Source of the DNA: Antribacter soli
Lineage (GTDB): Bacteria; Actinomycetota; Actinomycetes; Actinomycetales; Cellulomonadaceae
DNA length: 64,000 bases
Direction of reading: 5' to 3'
NCBI RefSeq assembly: GCF_021568775.1
Contig: NZ_JAKGSG010000007.1
Coordinates: forward strand, 26,151-90,150
The position numbers and the translations under genes were made by a program. Positions 54,105 to 62,035 of the stretch are shown here, piece after piece; within the stretch, counting starts at the first letter, position 1; every line of letters starts with the position of its first letter. The notes under the pieces were generated by a model, which was not told where the DNA came from, did not search any database, and saw only the letters and a program-made list of their open reading frames with translations.

Positions 54105-55126
54105 GCTGGTTCTTCTCCTTGTTCGGGCGAGGTCGGAGGAGCGTGTGAGGCGATGCCGCTCAGGTCGGCGTCACGGACGAACGCGAACCGCGCGGCGTCC
54201 GCAGCGTCGGGGTGCTCGTCGAGCCAGCGGACGAGGCCGGCGCGGGTGGGGGCGGCGGCGGCGCCGCCGGGACGGGAGACGGTGATCGCAGCGGCCAGCG
54301 CCGCGAAGTCGACGCGCTCGCGCAGCGTCCAGTCAGTGAGGGACGCCACCGCCAGGGCGCCGACGAACACGTCGCCGGCGCCGGTCACGTCGACGGCGTC
54401 GACCGCGACCGGCTCGATGCGGACCCGCTCGCCGGTGGCGGAGTCCAGGGCGAGCACGCCGCGCGCGCCGAGGGTGACGACGCTGAGCGGCACGCGCTCG
54501 GCCAGCGCCTCCAGGGCCCGCTCCGGGGTGTCGGTGCGCGTGAAGGCCATGGCCTCGGCGTGGTTCGGGACGAACGCGTAGCAGCCGTCCAGCCCGTCGA
54601 GGACCGTCGTGTCCCAGGCCCCGCTGCCGTCCCAGCCCAGGTCCGCGAACACCTTCGCGCCATGGTCGACGAGCGGGCGGACGACGTCGTGCGTCGTGTG
54701 ATCGACGTGGACGATGGCGACGCGGGGGCGGACGTCGGCGTCGAGGATCTCCGCGAGGTCCAGCGGCGCGGGCGTGCCGCCTGTGACGAGGGCGCGGTCG
54801 CCGTCGAAGCCCAGGGAGGCCGTCACCGGCAGCGACCAGCCGGCCACCGTGCGGAGCCCGGAGACGTCGATGCCCTCGTACTTCAGGTGGTCCATGCACA
54901 ACGCGCTGAGCGGGTCGTCCCCGACGACGGCACTGATCGCCGTCGACGCCCCGAGCCGCGCGGAGACGATCGCCATGTTGGCGATCCCGCCGGGTCCCCA
55001 GCCGAAGTCGGCGGTCCACTTCTCCTCGCCCGGGCGAGGACCGCCGCCGAGGCCGCCGAAGACGACGTCGAGGAAGAGCTGGCCCACCGCCAGGGTGTCC
55101 ACCTGAGTGCCGCGTCCGGTCTGCAT
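54101..55126 (-). CDS. PfkB-family carbohydrate kinase
   Basis: This 341-residue ribokinase-family enzyme has the N-terminal GGIANMAIVSARLGA glycine block (47-61), VVGDDPLSALCMDHL, and the C-terminal DVTGAGDVFVGAL with the catalytic base Asp252. Substrates in this family include ribose, fructose, 2-keto-3-deoxygluconate, tagatose-6-phosphate and nucleosides. As the first gene of an importer/GH29/NagB-like operon it should phosphorylate an imported or derived sugar or sugar acid. ATG at 55124-55126 is preceded by GAGGAGG. Upstream lie four phased TGAGYG repeats shared with the divergent deoR. Confidence 0.88.
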   Translation of the reverse strand: MQTGRGTQVDTLAVGQLFLDVVFGGLGGGPRPGEEKWTADFGWGPGGIANMAIVSARLGASTAISAVVGDDPLSALCMDHLKYEGIDVSGLRTVAGWSLPVTASLGFDGDRALVTGGTPAPLDLAEILDADVRPRVAIVHVDHTTHDVVRPLVDHGAKVFADLGWDGSGAWDTTVLDGLDGCYAFVPNHAEAMAFTRTDTPERALEALAERVPLSVVTLGARGVLALDSATGERVRIEPVAVDAVDVTGAGDVFVGALAVASLTDWTLRERVDFAALAAAITVSRPGGAAAAPTRAGLVRWLDEHPDAADAARFAFVRDADLSGIASHAPPTSPEQGEEPA

Positions 55127-55170
55127 CGTCCTCCTCGGGGCCAAGGCCGTCCGTAAGAATTAGCAGTTCT

Positions 55171-55229
55171 TGAGCGAGATCCGACAGGGTTTGAGTGTAA
55201 CAGTTTCATAACTGAGCGAAAATGAGCGG
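55171..55229. promoter_or_regulatory. Phased direct repeats, candidate DeoR-type operator
   Basis: TGAGCGA (55171), TGAGTGT (55192), TGAGCGA (55213) and TGAGCGG (55223) are direct repeats at intervals of 21, 21 and 10 bases, which are whole helical turns. They lie between the divergent pfkB operon and deoR. DeoR-family proteins often bind direct repeats spaced by helical turns. Confidence 0.6.
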
Positions 55230-55248
55230 CTGTGGTAGCGTGCTTCGC

Positions 55249-55995
55249 GTGAGAGATCTGCGTGAGCGCGCCATCCTGGATCACCTGCGCAAGGTAGGAG
55301 CGGCGACCGTGAGCGAGCTCGCCTCCGTGACGGGGTCGAGCGTGGCGACGATCCGCCGCGACCTGCAGCAGCTCGATCGGGCGGGGACGCTCCGGCGGGC
55401 TCACGGCGGCGCCGTGCTCGACGAGGAGGACGCCCCGTTCGCCAGCGTCGAACCGGTCAACCGAGAGGCGAAGCAACGCATCGCCGCGCGCGCCGCCGAG
55501 CTGATCGAGGACGGCGAGTCGGTCCTCCTCGACATCGGGACGACGACGCTGCAGCTCGCGCGGATGCTGCACGCCCGGCACGTCACCGTCATCACCCCGA
55601 GCCTCGCCATCTACGAGGCGCTGCGGGACAGCCGCAGCGTCCACCTTGTGCTGCTGCCGGGGGACTACGACCCGGTGTACCGGTCGGTCTCGGGCCCGCT
55701 GACGACCGAGTGCCTGCGGATGATCCGTGCGGACCACGCGTTCCTGGGCGTGAGCGGGGTGTCCGACACGGGTGACCTGCGCGACACCACGATGGCCCAG
55801 GTGCCCATCAAGCAGGCGATCGCCGAGGTCTCCGTCGAGATCACCGTGCTTGCCGACCACAGCAAGTTCCCGGGCACCGGCCTCGGCCGGGTCAAGCTCC
55901 CGCCCAACGTGGCGCGGTTCGTCACGGACGCGGCCGTGCCCGAGCAGATCGCGAGCGCCCTCGCCGCGCAGCAGGTGGAGGTCGTCGTCGTATGA
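55249..55995 (+). CDS. DeoR/GlpR-family transcriptional regulator
   Basis: This 248-residue regulator has an N-terminal DeoR helix-turn-helix (RERAILDHLRKVGAATVSELASVTGSSVATIRRDLQQL, described in blocks within residues 4-45). A sugar-phosphate sensor domain follows, with VLLDIGTTTLQLARML and DHAFLGVSGVS, then LADHSKFPGTGLGRV. The effector is probably a phosphorylated sugar. Start GTG 55249 opens RDLRERAIL; an ATG at 55222 lies inside the repeat array and is less likely. Its stop overlaps the GH4 start by 4 bases. It probably controls both its own operon and the divergent pfkB operon. Confidence 0.88.
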   Translation: MRDLRERAILDHLRKVGAATVSELASVTGSSVATIRRDLQQLDRAGTLRRAHGGAVLDEEDAPFASVEPVNREAKQRIAARAAELIEDGESVLLDIGTTTLQLARMLHARHVTVITPSLAIYEALRDSRSVHLVLLPGDYDPVYRSVSGPLTTECLRMIRADHAFLGVSGVSDTGDLRDTTMAQVPIKQAIAEVSVEITVLADHSKFPGTGLGRVKLPPNVARFVTDAAVPEQIASALAAQQVEVVVV

Positions 55996-57332
55996 GGCTG
56001 ACCATGATCGGCGGCGGCGGGTTCCGCACGCCGCTCGTCCACGCCGCGCTGCTGCGCGATCGCGAGCCCGGGCGGGTGACATCCGTGGCGCTGGTCGACA
56101 TTGACCCCGACCGCCTACGGACGATGGCGCGCATCCTCGCCAAGCAGGCCGAGGGCGTGGCCGACGCCCCGACGGTGACCACCCACACGGACGCCGCCGA
56201 GGGACTGCGGGGGGCGGACTTCGTGTTCTCGGCCATCCGCGTGGGCGGCCTCCAGGGTCGCGCGCACGACGAGCTCATCGGCCTCTCGCACGGTGTGATC
56301 GGGCAGGAGACCGTGGGCTTCGGCGGCATCTCCTACGCCCTGCGCACCCTGCCCACGGCCATGCACCTCGCCGAGCTCGTCAAGCGGGTCGCGCCGGACG
56401 CCTGGGTCATCAACTTCACGAACCCCGCCGGCCTGGTCACCGAGGCCATGGCGCGGGTGCTCGGGAGCAGGGTCATCGGCATCTGCGACTCGCCGATCGG
56501 ACTGGCCCGCCGGGCGCTGTCCGCGCTGGGCCTGGCGGTCGGCCCGAACGTCGAGGCGGACTACGCCGGGCTCAACCACCTGGGCTGGCTCACCCGCCTG
56601 CGGGTCGACGGGGTCGACCGCCTGCCCGAGCTGCTCGGCCGGCCCGACCAGATCGAGGCGTTCGAGGAGGGCCGGCTCTTCGGCGCCGAGTGGATCCAGA
56701 CCCTGGGCGTCCTGCCGAACGAGTACCTGCACTACTACTCCTACGAGCGCGAGGTGCTCCACTCCGACCAGCTCGCCTCGCAGACCCGGGGCCGCTACCT
56801 CCTCGAGCAGCAGACCGGGTTCTGGGCCGACGCCGGGCGCGCGCCCGACCCGCTCGCCGTGTGGGAGGCCGCCCGCCTCGACCGCGAGGCGACGTACATG
56901 GCGACCAACCGCGACTCCGTGGGCATGGGCGAGCGCAACGCGGACGACCTGGTCTCCGGTGGCTACGAGAACGTCGCGATCGCGCTGATGCGCGGCATCG
57001 CGTACGACGAGCACTCGCGCCTCATCCTCAACGTCCCCAACGCCGGCACGATCGCCTGGCTCGACGACGACGCCGTCGTCGAGGTGCCCTGCGTCGTCGA
57101 CGCCACCGGCGCGCACCCGATCCCCGGCGCGCAGGTGCCGGACTTCGGCCGGGGGCTCGTGACGACGATCAAGTACGTCGAGCGCGAGACCATCGAGGCG
57201 GGGGTCGGCGGCTCGCGCGCGGCGGCCCTGCGCGCCCTGGCCCACCACCCGCTCATCGACTCCGTGAAGGTGGCGCACGCGCTGCTCGACGGCGCCCGCG
57301 CCACGTTCCCAGAGCTGTCCTACCTCTACTGA
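55992..57332 (+). CDS. GH4 family NAD-dependent glycosidase (6-phospho-beta-glucosidase-like)
   Basis: This 446-residue GH4 enzyme has an N-terminal NAD-binding segment MRLTMIGGGGFRTPL, the NFTNPAGLVTEA block, and metal ligands Cys165 (ICDSPIG) and His196 (GLNHLGW). GH4 enzymes use NAD, Mn and a redox mechanism to cleave 6-phospho-glycosides or some unphosphorylated glycosides. No PTS genes are nearby and uptake here is by ABC systems. The substrate may therefore be an unphosphorylated beta-glycoside or one phosphorylated after import. It is coupled to deoR, and GH38 follows after 25 bases. Confidence 0.9.
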   Translation: MRLTMIGGGGFRTPLVHAALLRDREPGRVTSVALVDIDPDRLRTMARILAKQAEGVADAPTVTTHTDAAEGLRGADFVFSAIRVGGLQGRAHDELIGLSHGVIGQETVGFGGISYALRTLPTAMHLAELVKRVAPDAWVINFTNPAGLVTEAMARVLGSRVIGICDSPIGLARRALSALGLAVGPNVEADYAGLNHLGWLTRLRVDGVDRLPELLGRPDQIEAFEEGRLFGAEWIQTLGVLPNEYLHYYSYEREVLHSDQLASQTRGRYLLEQQTGFWADAGRAPDPLAVWEAARLDREATYMATNRDSVGMGERNADDLVSGGYENVAIALMRGIAYDEHSRLILNVPNAGTIAWLDDDAVVEVPCVVDATGAHPIPGAQVPDFGRGLVTTIKYVERETIEAGVGGSRAAALRALAHHPLIDSVKVAHALLDGARATFPELSYLY

Positions 57333-57357
57333 GGTCCCGTCCGGAGGCAGACACACC

Positions 57358-60300
57358 ATGCACCAGAACCAGAAGCTCGTCGAGGAGCGCATCCACCGGG
57401 TGCTCACCGAGCGGATCACCCCGGCCGTGTACTCGACCCGGGTGCCCGTCGCCCTGTCCGCGTGGGAGGTGCCCGACGAGCCGGTCCCGGTCGGCGAGGC
57501 GCTGCGCGCGACGTACGCCGACTTCGCCGTCGGCCGGCCGTGGGGCCGGGCCTGGTCGACCTGGTGGTTCCAGGTCACCGGGGCCGTGCCCGACGAGTGG
57601 GCGGGACGGACCGTCGAGCTGCTCATCGACCCCGGGTTCCAGGGCGACTGGCCGGGCAACCAGGCCGAGGGCCTGGTGTTCACGCCCGACGGCGTCCCGG
57701 TCAAGGGCATCCACCCGCGGAACATGTACGTCCCGATCGCTGACGTCGCCGCGGGCGGTGAGCGCGTCCACTTCTTCCTCGAGGCGGCCGCCAACCCGGA
57801 CATCCTCAAGAACGACTTCGTGCCCACGGTGTACGGAGACAGGTCGACGGCCCCGGTGGATCCCGTCTACACGTTCGCGACCGCCGAGCTCGCGGTGCTC
57901 GAGCCCGAGGTGTGGGCGCTGCGCTTCGACGTCGAGGTGCTCTACCAGCTGGTCAAGGAGCTGCCGGAGACCGAGCCGCGCAGGCACGAGGTGCTCCGGG
58001 CCCTCGAACGGGCGCTCGACGTGCTGCTGCTCGACGACATCGCCGGCACCGCGGCCGCCGCCCGGGCCGAGCTCACCGACGTGCTCGCCAAGCCTGCCAA
58101 CGCGTCCGCGCACGTGCTCAGCGCCATCGGCCACGCCCACATCGACACGGCGTGGCTGTGGCCGATCCGGGAGACCAAGCGCAAGGTCGGCCGGACGTTC
58201 TCCAACGTGCTCGCGCTCGCCGAGCGGTACCCCGACCTCCGGTTCGCGGCGTCGTCCGCACAGCAGTACGCGTGGATCAAGGAGCGGTACCCCGACGTCT
58301 GGCAGGGGATCAAGGCCGCCGTCGACCGCGGCCAGTGGCTCGTCGTCGGCTCGCAGTGGATCGAGCCCGACGGAAACCTCCCCGGCGGCGAGGCCATGGT
58401 CCGCCAGCTGACGCAGGGTCTGCGCTTCTTCGAGCGCGAGCTCGGCGTCACCACCAAGGGCATCTGGATGCCCGACTCGTTCGGCTACACCGCCGCCTTC
58501 CCCCAGGTCGCGAAGCTCGCGGGCATCGAGTGGTTCCTCACGCAGAAGATCTCGTGGAACCAGACGAACACGTTCCCGCACCACACCTTCTGGTGGGAGG
58601 GGATCGACGGCAGCCGCGTCTACACCCACTTCCCGCCCGCCGACACGTACAACTCGACGCTGGAGGGCTCCGAGCTCCACCACGCGGTCCGCGAGTTCCG
58701 CGAGAAGGGCAAGGCCACGACGTCGCTCGTGCCGTTCGGCTACGGCGACGGGGGTGGCGGGCCGATCCGCGAGATGATGGAGCGGCAGCGCCGCGTCGCG
58801 AACCTCGAGGGATCGCCGCGGGTGCGGGTCGAGAGCCCGGACGACTTCTTCGCCCGCGCGAAGGCCGAGTACCCGGACGCACCGGTGTGGGTCGGCGAGC
58901 TCTACCTCGAGCTGCACCGCGGCACCTTCACCTCGCACGCCCGGGAGAAGCGCGGCAACCGCGTCGTCGAGCACCGGCTGCGCGAGGCGGAGCTCTGGTG
59001 GACGGCGGCAGCCCTGCAGGGAGCCGAGTACCCGTACGACGCCTTCGACCGCCTGTGGCAGACCACGCTCCTGCAGCAGTTCCACGACATCCTGCCGGGC
59101 TCGTCGATCGAGTGGGTTCACCGCGAGAACGAGGCGGAGTACGGCCAGAGCCTCGCGCGGCTCGACGAGCTGCTGGAGCACGCGCTCAAGCACCTCGAGG
59201 CGGAGGGCGCGGTCGTCAACGCGGCCGACCACGCCCGCGTCGAGCTCGTGCTCGACGAGCACGGGGACCCCGCCGGCCTGGTGAGCGTGCCGGGCCACGG
59301 GATCGCCCCTCTCGCGCTGCAGGATCCGGCGCACCCCGTCGCGGCCGAGCGCGACGGCGAGCACGTCGTCCTGCGCAACGACCTGGTGCAGGTGCGCATC
59401 GACGCGCGGGGTCTCGTGACGTCGATCCTCGACCGGCGGGCGGACCGCGAGCTGTTGCCCGCCGGCCGCGCCGCCAACCTGCTCCAGCTCCACCAGGACC
59501 TCCCGAACGCGTGGGACGCCTGGGACATCGACGCGCACTACCGGCACACCGTGCGCGACCTCGTCGAGATCGAGTCGATCGAGGTCGTCGAGGACGGTCC
59601 CCTGCGCGCGCGGGTCGAGGTCGTGCGCACGTTCGGGGCCTCCCGCGTGACCCAGCGGATCACCCTGCACGCCGACGACGCCCGCGTGCACCTCGAGGCG
59701 GAGCTGGACTGGCACGAGGGCGAGAAGCTGCTCAAGGCGGCGCTCCCCTTCGTCGTCCACGCGCAGCACCACTCGGCGGAGATCCAGTTCGGGCACCTGC
59801 GGCGGCCGACGCACACGAACACGTCCTGGGACGACGCGCGGTTCGAGGTCGTGGCGCACCGGTGGGTGCACGTCGAGGAGCCGGGCTACGGCATCGGCGT
59901 GGTCAACGCCGGGACGTACGGCCACGACATCACCCGGCGCGTCGGCGAGGACGGCCAGGTCGAGACCGAGGTCCGCCTGAGCCTCGTCCGGGCCGCGAAG
60001 TCGCCGGACCCGCACCAGGACCAGGGGCACCACCACTTCGCCTACGCCGTCGTGCCCGGCGCGTCCGTCGCCGACGCGGTGGCCGCGGGGTACGAGATGA
60101 ACCTGCCGCTGCGCCTCGCCCCGGGCACCTCCACGCGCCACGTCGAGCCATGGAGCGTCGTGTCGAGCTCCGACCCGGGCGTGCGCATCGAGGCCGTCAA
60201 GCTCGCCGACGACCGTTCCGGCGACGTCGTCGTGCGCGCCTACGAGGCTCTCGGGCGGCGCGCCACGGCGACGTTGACGGCCGGGTTCGACGTCGCCGAC

Positions 60301-60438
60301 GTCGCCGAGGTCTCCCTCACCGAGCAGCCTCTGTCCGAGGCCATGCCCCGCGCGCGCTCGCTGGACCGCGGCGGTCGCCGGATCACCCTCGGGCTGCGTC
60401 CGTTCCAGATCGTGACGCTGAGGATCGCCCGAGGCTGA
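57358..60438 (+). CDS. GH38 alpha-mannosidase
   Basis: This 1026-residue protein has the GH38 catalytic domain at about 250-520, with metal ligands in GHAHIDTAWLWP (His259/His261, Asp263) and the probable nucleophile Asp373 in WMPDSFGYTA. The three-helix bundle follows (QQFHDILPGSSIEWVHREN), then long C-terminal beta domains. It has no signal peptide and is cytoplasmic. Length matches bacterial class II alpha-mannosidases (about 1000 residues). It would trim alpha-mannosides such as imported N-glycan fragments. ATG 57358 with GGAGG at 57343-57347. It is the last gene of deoR-GH4-GH38. Confidence 0.93.
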   Translation: MHQNQKLVEERIHRVLTERITPAVYSTRVPVALSAWEVPDEPVPVGEALRATYADFAVGRPWGRAWSTWWFQVTGAVPDEWAGRTVELLIDPGFQGDWPGNQAEGLVFTPDGVPVKGIHPRNMYVPIADVAAGGERVHFFLEAAANPDILKNDFVPTVYGDRSTAPVDPVYTFATAELAVLEPEVWALRFDVEVLYQLVKELPETEPRRHEVLRALERALDVLLLDDIAGTAAAARAELTDVLAKPANASAHVLSAIGHAHIDTAWLWPIRETKRKVGRTFSNVLALAERYPDLRFAASSAQQYAWIKERYPDVWQGIKAAVDRGQWLVVGSQWIEPDGNLPGGEAMVRQLTQGLRFFERELGVTTKGIWMPDSFGYTAAFPQVAKLAGIEWFLTQKISWNQTNTFPHHTFWWEGIDGSRVYTHFPPADTYNSTLEGSELHHAVREFREKGKATTSLVPFGYGDGGGGPIREMMERQRRVANLEGSPRVRVESPDDFFARAKAEYPDAPVWVGELYLELHRGTFTSHAREKRGNRVVEHRLREAELWWTAAALQGAEYPYDAFDRLWQTTLLQQFHDILPGSSIEWVHRENEAEYGQSLARLDELLEHALKHLEAEGAVVNAADHARVELVLDEHGDPAGLVSVPGHGIAPLALQDPAHPVAAERDGEHVVLRNDLVQVRIDARGLVTSILDRRADRELLPAGRAANLLQLHQDLPNAWDAWDIDAHYRHTVRDLVEIESIEVVEDGPLRARVEVVRTFGASRVTQRITLHADDARVHLEAELDWHEGEKLLKAALPFVVHAQHHSAEIQFGHLRRPTHTNTSWDDARFEVVAHRWVHVEEPGYGIGVVNAGTYGHDITRRVGEDGQVETEVRLSLVRAAKSPDPHQDQGHHHFAYAVVPGASVADAVAAGYEMNLPLRLAPGTSTRHVEPWSVVSSSDPGVRIEAVKLADDRSGDVVVRAYEALGRRATATLTAGFDVADVAEVSLTEQPLSEAMPRARSLDRGGRRITLGLRPFQIVTLRIARG

Positions 60439-60448
60439 GCGCGACCCG

Positions 60449-62035
60449 TCAGGGGCTCGCCTGGTCCCCCGGCCGCAGCGCGCGGCCGGGGGTCGCGCCG
60501 GTGCGGGCGCCCCTGGCGAGCACCGGGACGCCCGCGACGAGCACGTCGTCGATGCCCGACGCCGGCACGCGCGGCTCCTCGTACGTCGCCAGGTCGCGCA
60601 CGGCTCCCGGGTCGACGAGCACCACGTCGGCGACGGAACCTGGCGCCAGCGCGCCCCGCCCGGCCAGGCCGAACCGCCGCGCGGCCCGGCCTGCGAGGTG
60701 CTCGGCCGCGTCGTGCCACGTCCAGTCGCCGGAGCCGGCGTGCTCCGCCAGGAAGCGGGCGAAGGCGCCCCAGCCGCGCGGGTGGGGACGCCCGCCGAAG
60801 TAGATCGCGTCGGAGCCGCCCAGGTGCGCGGGGTGGTTCGCGAGCGCCCGCACCGACTCCGCGGAGTTCGTCGGCGGCTGCTCGAACACGCAGCTCGCGC
60901 GCAGCCCGGTCGTCACCAGGATCTCCACCACGGCGTCGGCGGGCGACAGGCCGAGGCGCGCTGCGGCGTCGGGCAGCGTGTGGCCCTCCGCCCAGGCGAG
61001 CGGGCCGGGGACCGAAGCGAAGGTGACGCGCGGCCACAGGTCCGCGAGGCCCGCGAAGTGCGCGCGGAGCCGCTCGACGACGGACGGGTCGCGCAGGGCG
61101 CGCACGGTCGCGTCGCGGTCCGCGACGGGCAGCCACACGGGCAGGGCCACCATCGACAGGATGGAGCAGCCGCGCAGGTAGGGGTAGGAGTCGAAGGTGA
61201 CGTCGAGGCCGGCGGCGCGGGCGTCGTCGACGAGGCCGGCGAGCTCGGCGGCGGGGCCGTGGAAGTGGGAGACGTGCGTCGCGACGCCCGACGCGCGCGC
61301 GACGCGCACGAGCTCCGCGAAGGCGCCGGCCGCGCGCTCCTCGTAGCCGCGCATGTGGCTGACGTGGGGCAGACCGCGGGCCGCGACGACGCTCGCCAGC
61401 GCGACGAGCTCCCGCTCGTCCGCGTACGCGGCGGGCACGTACTCGAGCCCGGTGGACAGGCCGCACGCGCCGTCGTCGAGCGCCTCGTCGAGCAGGGCGA
61501 CCATGCGGGCGAGCTCGTCGCCGGTCGCGGGGCGCTGGGCGGTGCCCAGCACGCGGCGCCGGATCGTGCCGTGCGGGGCGAGGTAGGCGACGTTCACCGG
61601 CGTCGTGCCGTCGTACGTCGCGAGGAGGTCCCGGACGCTGCCGCCCGCGAAGGTGGGGTGCTCGCCGTTGATCGCCGCGAAGTACCCGGCGGCCCAGCGG
61701 TAGGACGCCGCGTCCGACGGCGCGAACGACACGCCGTCCTGCCCTGTGACCACGGTCGTCACGCCCTGCCGCAGCAGCGCGAGCTGTACCTCCGGGTCGA
61801 GGACCGCCGCCTCGGCGTGCGTGTGGGTGTCGATCAGGCCGGGCAGGGCGACGCGCCCTCCGGCGTCGAGCGCGGCCGACGCCGGCCGCTCGCCCGCGCC
61901 GCCTCGACTCGCGCCGCCTGGCCGGGTGATCGCCGCGACGCGGCCGCGGACGACGTGAAGGTCCACCGGCTCGGACAGCGTGCCGCCGGGCTGCGGGAGC
62001 CGGGCGGCGGTGATCCGCAGCGTGCCGGTGGTCAT
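60449..62035 (-). CDS. N-acyl-D-amino-acid deacylase-type amidohydrolase
   Basis: This 528-residue amidohydrolase-superfamily protein is of the D-aminoacylase group. The metal-binding LPGLIDTHTHAEA (His71, His73) follows a small beta domain. Further markers are GLSTGLEYVPAAYAD, LPHVSHMRGY, ATHVSHFHG, FDSYPY and the catalytic Asp region GGSDAIYFG, and the fold closes with GSVADVVLVDP. These enzymes remove acyl groups from N-acyl-D-amino acids. Coupled to GH20 (4-base overlap), a sugar-acid substrate such as N-acetyl-D-glucosaminate is plausible, because it is formally an N-acetyl-D-amino acid. ATG at 62033-62035. Confidence 0.87.
   Translation of the reverse strand: MTTGTLRITAARLPQPGGTLSEPVDLHVVRGRVAAITRPGGASRGGAGERPASAALDAGGRVALPGLIDTHTHAEAAVLDPEVQLALLRQGVTTVVTGQDGVSFAPSDAASYRWAAGYFAAINGEHPTFAGGSVRDLLATYDGTTPVNVAYLAPHGTIRRRVLGTAQRPATGDELARMVALLDEALDDGACGLSTGLEYVPAAYADERELVALASVVAARGLPHVSHMRGYEERAAGAFAELVRVARASGVATHVSHFHGPAAELAGLVDDARAAGLDVTFDSYPYLRGCSILSMVALPVWLPVADRDATVRALRDPSVVERLRAHFAGLADLWPRVTFASVPGPLAWAEGHTLPDAAARLGLSPADAVVEILVTTGLRASCVFEQPPTNSAESVRALANHPAHLGGSDAIYFGGRPHPRGWGAFARFLAEHAGSGDWTWHDAAEHLAGRAARRFGLAGRGALAPGSVADVVLVDPGAVRDLATYEEPRVPASGIDDVLVAGVPVLARGARTGATPGRALRPGDQASP

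Noticed and set aside
57253..60141. A 962-codon open frame on the minus strand.
   Set aside because: It lies antisense to the GH38 gene, whose motifs are unambiguous; the antisense product has no recognisable domain.
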